A stretch of 64,000 nt of DNA from Panagrolaimus kolymaensis (taxonomy: Eukaryota; Nematoda; Chromadorea; Rhabditida; Panagrolaimidae), in assembly GCA_028622995.1 (NCBI GenBank), contig JAJQJQ010000044.1, forward strand, positions 682,001 through 746,000. The letters run 5' to 3'. The notes beneath the pieces are model-generated. The model was not told the origin of the DNA and did no database searches. It worked only from the letters and a program-made list of their open reading frames with translations. The first letter of the stretch is position 1; each line of letters opens with the position of its first letter. Positions 59,033 to 64,000 of the stretch are shown here, piece by piece. Made by a program: the position numbers and the translations under genes.

Positions 59033-60055
59033 CTTTTTTGTAATTTTTTGTTGTTGTTGTTTGACATGTTACCGTAATAAACCTATTTGTTTTTCTAGCT
59101 TTGGTTATAATCAATGAATCGAGTAAAACGAAATCAACTTTTTTTACTTCTAATTTTTATACATCCAAATAAATTCCATATCTCCTCTCTTCCACCACCA
59201 CCAATGAATGAAACTTCAATGTTTGCATAAATGTCAAAAAGAAAAATCTTGATGCAGATGAAGCAAACCATCCCTCTCTTTTTTTCTTCCTTAACGCCTT
59301 GACAGCTTTTTTTCTTCATTCTTTTGTTTTTTCTTTTCTTCATCATTTTTTTTGCTGCTATAAATTCAGGAGAGAAAAGACTAACAACTACTACTATCGG
59401 AATAAGTGAAAGAAAAAAAAAGAGGGATGGAGGAAGGAAGGACGAGTAAATTGAAGCTTCCATGCTTTTTTCTTTCCTAAAAAAAAGAGTGCCAATGGAA
59501 AAAATGAAAGAAGCAAAAAACTCGCGGCGTCTTCTTCTTCTAAAACTATGTTGTGTCCATTTAAAAAAGGTCCCACAGCTTCAGCAAATGGCTTTTTTAG
59601 CTTTTTTATTTCTGCCTAAGGCACTCACATCAGCCAGCGTCCCGCATTAACTTCAAACACAAAAAATAAAAATAGAGAGCAACAACAAAAAAAAATAAAG
59701 GAGGAAGGCATGCCATTGCTATATTTCTCTCTTTCTGTTGCTTTTTTTCTTCCGTTTTTGGTTGTTGGCTTGCCTTCTTCTTCTTTTGGTACTGCCGCAG
59801 CCGCTTCAATGCCGTTACTTCTTTTTTTCTTTTCCTTTTTCTTCCATAAAAAAAGAATACATCAAAAAGTCTAAAAAAAATTCTACGCCTGTTTCCTTCG
59901 ATTTTTTTTAAAAACAAAATTTTTTTTGCTTCATCCGCGTTTTTTCAAAAATAATAATCCATATTTTATTTTTTTTGTTTAATAAAATTAACTCTTATTA
60001 ATTTTTTGTTTTTTCATAGGCTCCACGAAATTGTATTAAAAGTTATTATGCAACG
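59033..60055. other. Intergenic 1.0 kb
   Basis: CT-rich and poly-A tracts lie between the thioesterase and the channel-subunit gene. TTTTTTCATAG at 60009-60019 may be a trans-splice acceptor upstream of 60056. No gene is supported. Confidence 0.35.
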
Positions 60056-63000
60056 ATGCTTTTATATGGTTTATTTTTGGCAGCAACAATATCATTTAAT
60101 CGAATATTATTTATTATGGGTGCAGCCGATGATGAACGTTTAGATGCTTCACTTCGAAGATTTTCATCACAAATAAATAAATTTTTTGATGAACAATCTC
60201 GATTTGATTTAGTTGAAAAGGTTAGTAATTTACTTTACGATTTTAATACGACAGGAAATTTTTTTTATTTAAGATGGAAAAATTTGCGTATTTCTAGGTC
60301 TAAATATTTTTTTGTCAAAACTTTCCACAGATTTTTTTGAAAGATATTTGAGATTTTGAAATCTTAAATTTTTCATTAACTTTTTTTGTTTCAAACTTTT
60401 TTATTTTCACAGTCGACTTCTTCCTTTTTTCTTTGCTCTTTCATTTTCTTTAAAAAAATATAATAGCAACCGGATGAAAATATTTGAAAGCTTTTAGCTG
60501 CTTCGCGATGGAGGATAAAAGTAAGACATTGTTGGTGGTTGCTGCTGCTGCAAAAAATGGGTAAATAAAATAAATAACAAAATAACTAATCCCTGGATTT
60601 CATCCTTTTAAAAGTATTACTTTTTTGTTGTTGTTGCTTTTATTAAAAAAAGTAATAAATGACAAATTTTTTTCATTACAAAAATTCTTTTTTTGCTTGA
60701 AGATTCCCAAAATTAAAAGCTTCGCAATTTTCCATGGTTTTTTAAAAATTTGTTTCTTGGAAAAAAATAGTCATAAATAATAATAAAAAAAAGCATTTTT
60801 GATATTCTAAAGTATAAATTAGCTTTTTATTTTTGATAAATGGCAATTTTGAATAGATTTTAATTTAAGGCTTTTAAAGTTTTGAAAATGGGTAGTTATT
60901 TTCCAAATAAAAAAATTGATAGGTTTTTGCTTTTTTTAAATTTATAATTTTTTTAATGTGCAAAATTAATAGGAATTTTTAAATTTACTGTAACTTCAAC
61001 AAAAAAAAAAAGACTTCCCAAAAAAAAAATTTAACAAAGCTATGAAAAGAATTTTTTTAGGGAATTTCCGAGCAACTTCAAGGTCGAATAAATTCTCGCA
61101 TTCTTGATTTTGATTCCACGAGTAATGAAGTATATAAAAAATTCCAAAAATTTTTGGAAACTAAAATAAAAGTCTTACAAAATATTGTTGAAACTGCAGA
61201 AGAAACTTCGAAGGATTACACATACGATGGAAAATGGATTCATGATGCAGTGGTTTCTAAATTTCGTTCGAGTCCTTTGCCAGGTCAAGATCCAACTAAA
61301 TTCGAGAAAGAATGTGACGCATATTTGAAAAAAATGGAAAAAACTGATGTATTTAATATTTCTAAACATAATGATATTTCGAGGACGGCTGTTCACGTGA
61401 ATGTTGAATCCTTTAAATGCGGTAAGTCTCTCAACAAAAAATTAATTTTTTTTGGTTTAAACTCGAAAACCCTTAATATTTTTTAGATAACGCAGTATTG
61501 AGAGATTTTGAATGGTCTGGAAATGAGAGAATAGAAAAAATGTTTAAATCCAATCAAGCTTTTGATCCAACATTAGTTCGACAATATTTAGGAACTTATA
61601 GTGGTTTAACTCGAATGCTACCATCCATTAAATGGAAAGCTGAACCCGTTCAAGTTACCATGGATTTATTTGATCCTCGTTATCGTCCATGGTTTATTGG
61701 AGCTGAAACTGCTCCCAAAGATATTATATTTTTAATTGATTAGTAAGTTAAGAAAAAGCTTACATCAGAAAAATGTGTGGCTAATAAATTGAAGTTTGAC
61801 CCAAAATTAAATTTTATGGAAAACTTTTGAACTTTTTACTTTAAAAAAACCATTTTTGTTTTTGTTTTCAGCAGTGGAAGCGTGAAAGGTCAAACCTTGC
61901 ATTTAACTAAAATAACCATTCGACATATTTTAATGACTTTAAATCCATATGATTATTTCACAGCATTTTGGTATAATTCCAAACATGGCTTTGTCATTCA
62001 AGATTGTTCCAATGGAACTTTCATTCCTGCAACATCAAGAAATAAACGAGTAAGCTTTAAAAAAATTTGTTGGTGTTACTCAACAATTTTTTTATTTATA
62101 AAAAAAATTACTTGAGTTTAATTTTTTTAGTTACTTTTAACAATGCTTGATAAAATTGAAGAACGCGATCAAGCTTCATTACCTCAAGCATTGAATGTGA
62201 CATTTCAACATTTTTCCAAAGATTTTGAAACTATTACCCCTCTTGATGATACTAAAGAAAAATTTAAACAAAGCTTAGGAGATATTGAAAGTTCGGGTGG
62301 ACATAAAATTGTTTTATTATTCACCGATGGAATAGAAAATTGGCCGACTGAAGTTATTGAAAAATATATTACTGAAAATCCTAATGATGCTGTAAGTTTA
62401 GAGATTTTAATTCTTGCATTTTGGCTTCCTTTGTCTTTATTTTGCATAATTAAAAAAATTAAAGAAAAGTCAAAAAATTTGTTTGTTATTTATTCCACAA
62501 AATTTTAATCGCTAAAAATCGGTTTTTATTATTTTTTTACGCCTGCTTTTAATTAATTTTTGATTCCAGATTAGAATATTTGGTTTTTCAATGGGTTATG
62601 GAACTGGAGTGATGCCAGCATTGGATCATGCAACTTGCCTTTCAAAAGGTAATTATGCCATCGTAGATTCAATTATGGATGTTCGACTTCAATCTAAAAG
62701 TTATGTATCTAAATTATCTGATATTTTGGCTTTATCATATAAAGAAAAGCCATTAACGGAAAGGCCCATAACTTGGGTAATACCATATATGGATGTGCAA
62801 GGTGGTGGAGCACAAATATCATTATCGATGCCAATATTAAATCACATGGAAAATGCTTCATCTGGGTTTTTGGCTATAGCAGGAGTGGATATTTCATTTT
62901 TACAGTTACGTGAATTACTTCCATATAATAATCACATTTATGCATTTATTATTGATAAAAATGGTATAGCTTTTTTTCATCCAAATATTCGAATTCCTGT

Positions 63001-64000
63001 AAGTCATTTTTTGGTTTTTGAAAGGATTTGAAAAGTTATTCCAATGAGTCTCATTGCGAGAAAAAGACATAAGCCGCTAATCTTGGATAACCAAATAATT
63101 ATTTAAAAAAAGTATGAAAAATTTTAGAAACGTGAAACTTACGCTGTTAGGCGAACAGCATGTTACAATATTCGAGTCCTTCATCGCCATGGCACTCGAG
63201 TGCCTTATGGAACCACGGATGAAAGAGTTATGAGAATGTTGGGTTTAGTGGATTCCATTTCAACCACAGATATTGTAAGTATGATTTTTTCTAACCCTCG
63301 TAGCAATAACAGAATTTTTTTAAAACCCAAAAACTTTTTTTTAGTTTGATTTAGAAAATGTAACAACCAAATTTACTGAATTTCGCCGATCCATGATTGA
63401 TGGAATTTGTGGTGGAGTGATTGAAGATGGACCTCGTTCATATCGATGCTTCAACCTTCAAGGAACTCCATTAACCATAGGCTTCGTTTATAATCAACAA
63501 GAACCAATTCTCACCATGCCTCCTCCATTTCCTGGTGCTCAACCTAAATTAACTTATCTTCATCGAGATTTAATTGGATATTTAATTGCTGATAAATCTC
63601 TTTGTCCATTTGAACTTGGAGCTTATAGTCCTGATGAACGATTTGAACCTTTTATATTTGGTGATCATTCAACTTGTCCCAAAATGCCTGATAAATTCCT
63701 TCCATTTGCATTTATTCGAAGTATACAAGAATGGGAAAAAAGTTGGCCATCATTAGAAGAAAATGCCACATGTTTAACTAATCCACTTCCATTTAATTTA
63801 CATGCAAAATATTTTATTTCTGCCTTTATTGAATTTTTTCAAGGTATTACTGTATTTTATCCTAAATGGTAAGTCCACAGTCCAATCCATCATTCGATTT
63901 TTCGATGCAACTAAATCTTAGCAAAAATAAATTAGAATTTGACGAATCAACAAAGTTGTTGGAAAAAATTAAAAATGGTTTTTGAGCTCGTAAATTTTTT
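60056..64000 (+). CDS. Voltage-gated calcium channel alpha2/delta subunit, 5' part
   Basis: Exons: 60056-60220, 61061-61421, 61487-61742, 61872-62049, 62131-62391, 62570-62998, 63128-63274, 63345-63868 and probably from 63922; the gene runs off the window. A signal peptide (LYGLFLAATISFNRILFIMG) leads to a helical VWA-N region, then a vWA domain with an intact MIDAS formed across an intron: DYSGS (Asp260, Ser262, Ser264). A Cache-type domain follows (ITWVIPYMDVQGGGAQISLS, FLAIAGVDISFLQLREL, IYAFIIDKNGIAFFHPN), then the alpha2/delta-specific region. These extracellular subunits traffic and tune Cav channels. C. elegans has unc-36 and tag-180; I cannot decide between them. Intron 1 is 840 bp, unusually long here. 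The last exon's end is uncertain. Confidence 0.9.

Overview
The window looks like AT-rich nuclear DNA from a nematode, most plausibly a clade IV (Tylenchina, panagrolaimid-like) worm. The signs are short introns with strong TTTTTCAG/TTTTTAG acceptors, a tandem array of transthyretin-like (TTR) genes, a flp-27-type neuropeptide gene, an AHA-1/ARNT gene, a CDR-type GST-fold gene and lineage-specific F-box-like and BTB genes. Species placement is inference. No rRNA, tRNA, bacterial or viral block was seen. All gene models were spliced by eye from reading frame, GT/GC donors and AG acceptors, and every joint keeps phase.

Layout. 0.1-3.3 kb (-): an LDL-receptor-family endocytic receptor resembling RME-2. 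4-8.2 kb: an orphan single-pass membrane protein, then two intact and two broken copies of a proline-rich membrane microprotein. 8.6-11.3 kb (-): heme A synthase (cox-15) directly downstream of cytochrome c heme lyase (cchl-1), a possible two-gene heme unit. 11.9-14 kb: an orphan protein with a repeated module. 14.5-17 kb: a clan-3-like P450. 17.4-22.2 kb: an F-box-like gene, an orphan membrane protein, and a duplicated fragment of the F-box-like gene. 23.8-30.8 kb: four tandem TTR genes. 31-37 kb: two F-box-like paralogues flanking a small secreted protein gene. 38-42 kb: a 1,251-residue secreted vWA-mucin-vWA-C-type-lectin protein. 42.2-43.3 kb: a MATH-BTB gene with a 31-nt intron and a GC-AG intron. 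44.3-46.3 kb: aha-1. 48.8-49.4 kb: flp-27. 51.3-52.5 kb: a CDR/FAXC family gene. 52.9-56.3 kb: a mobile-element-rich stretch holding a 92-bp-arm hairpin, a hAT-type MITE with 8-bp target duplication, an F-box-like gene with a GC-AG intron, a TTAA-flanked TIR element and a truncated family member. 56.7-59 kb: divergent LPA acyltransferase and acyl-protein thioesterase genes. 60 kb to the end: the 5' part of a calcium-channel alpha2/delta subunit.

Most conserved genes are single-copy housekeeping or neuronal genes. The turnover is in the F-box-like, TTR and proline-rich families, whose intact, truncated and relic copies lie side by side. The most unusual signals are the heme gene pair, three GC-AG introns in one window, a possible 31-nt intron, the repeated module of the 11.9-kb gene, and the nested inverted-repeat elements near 53 kb.
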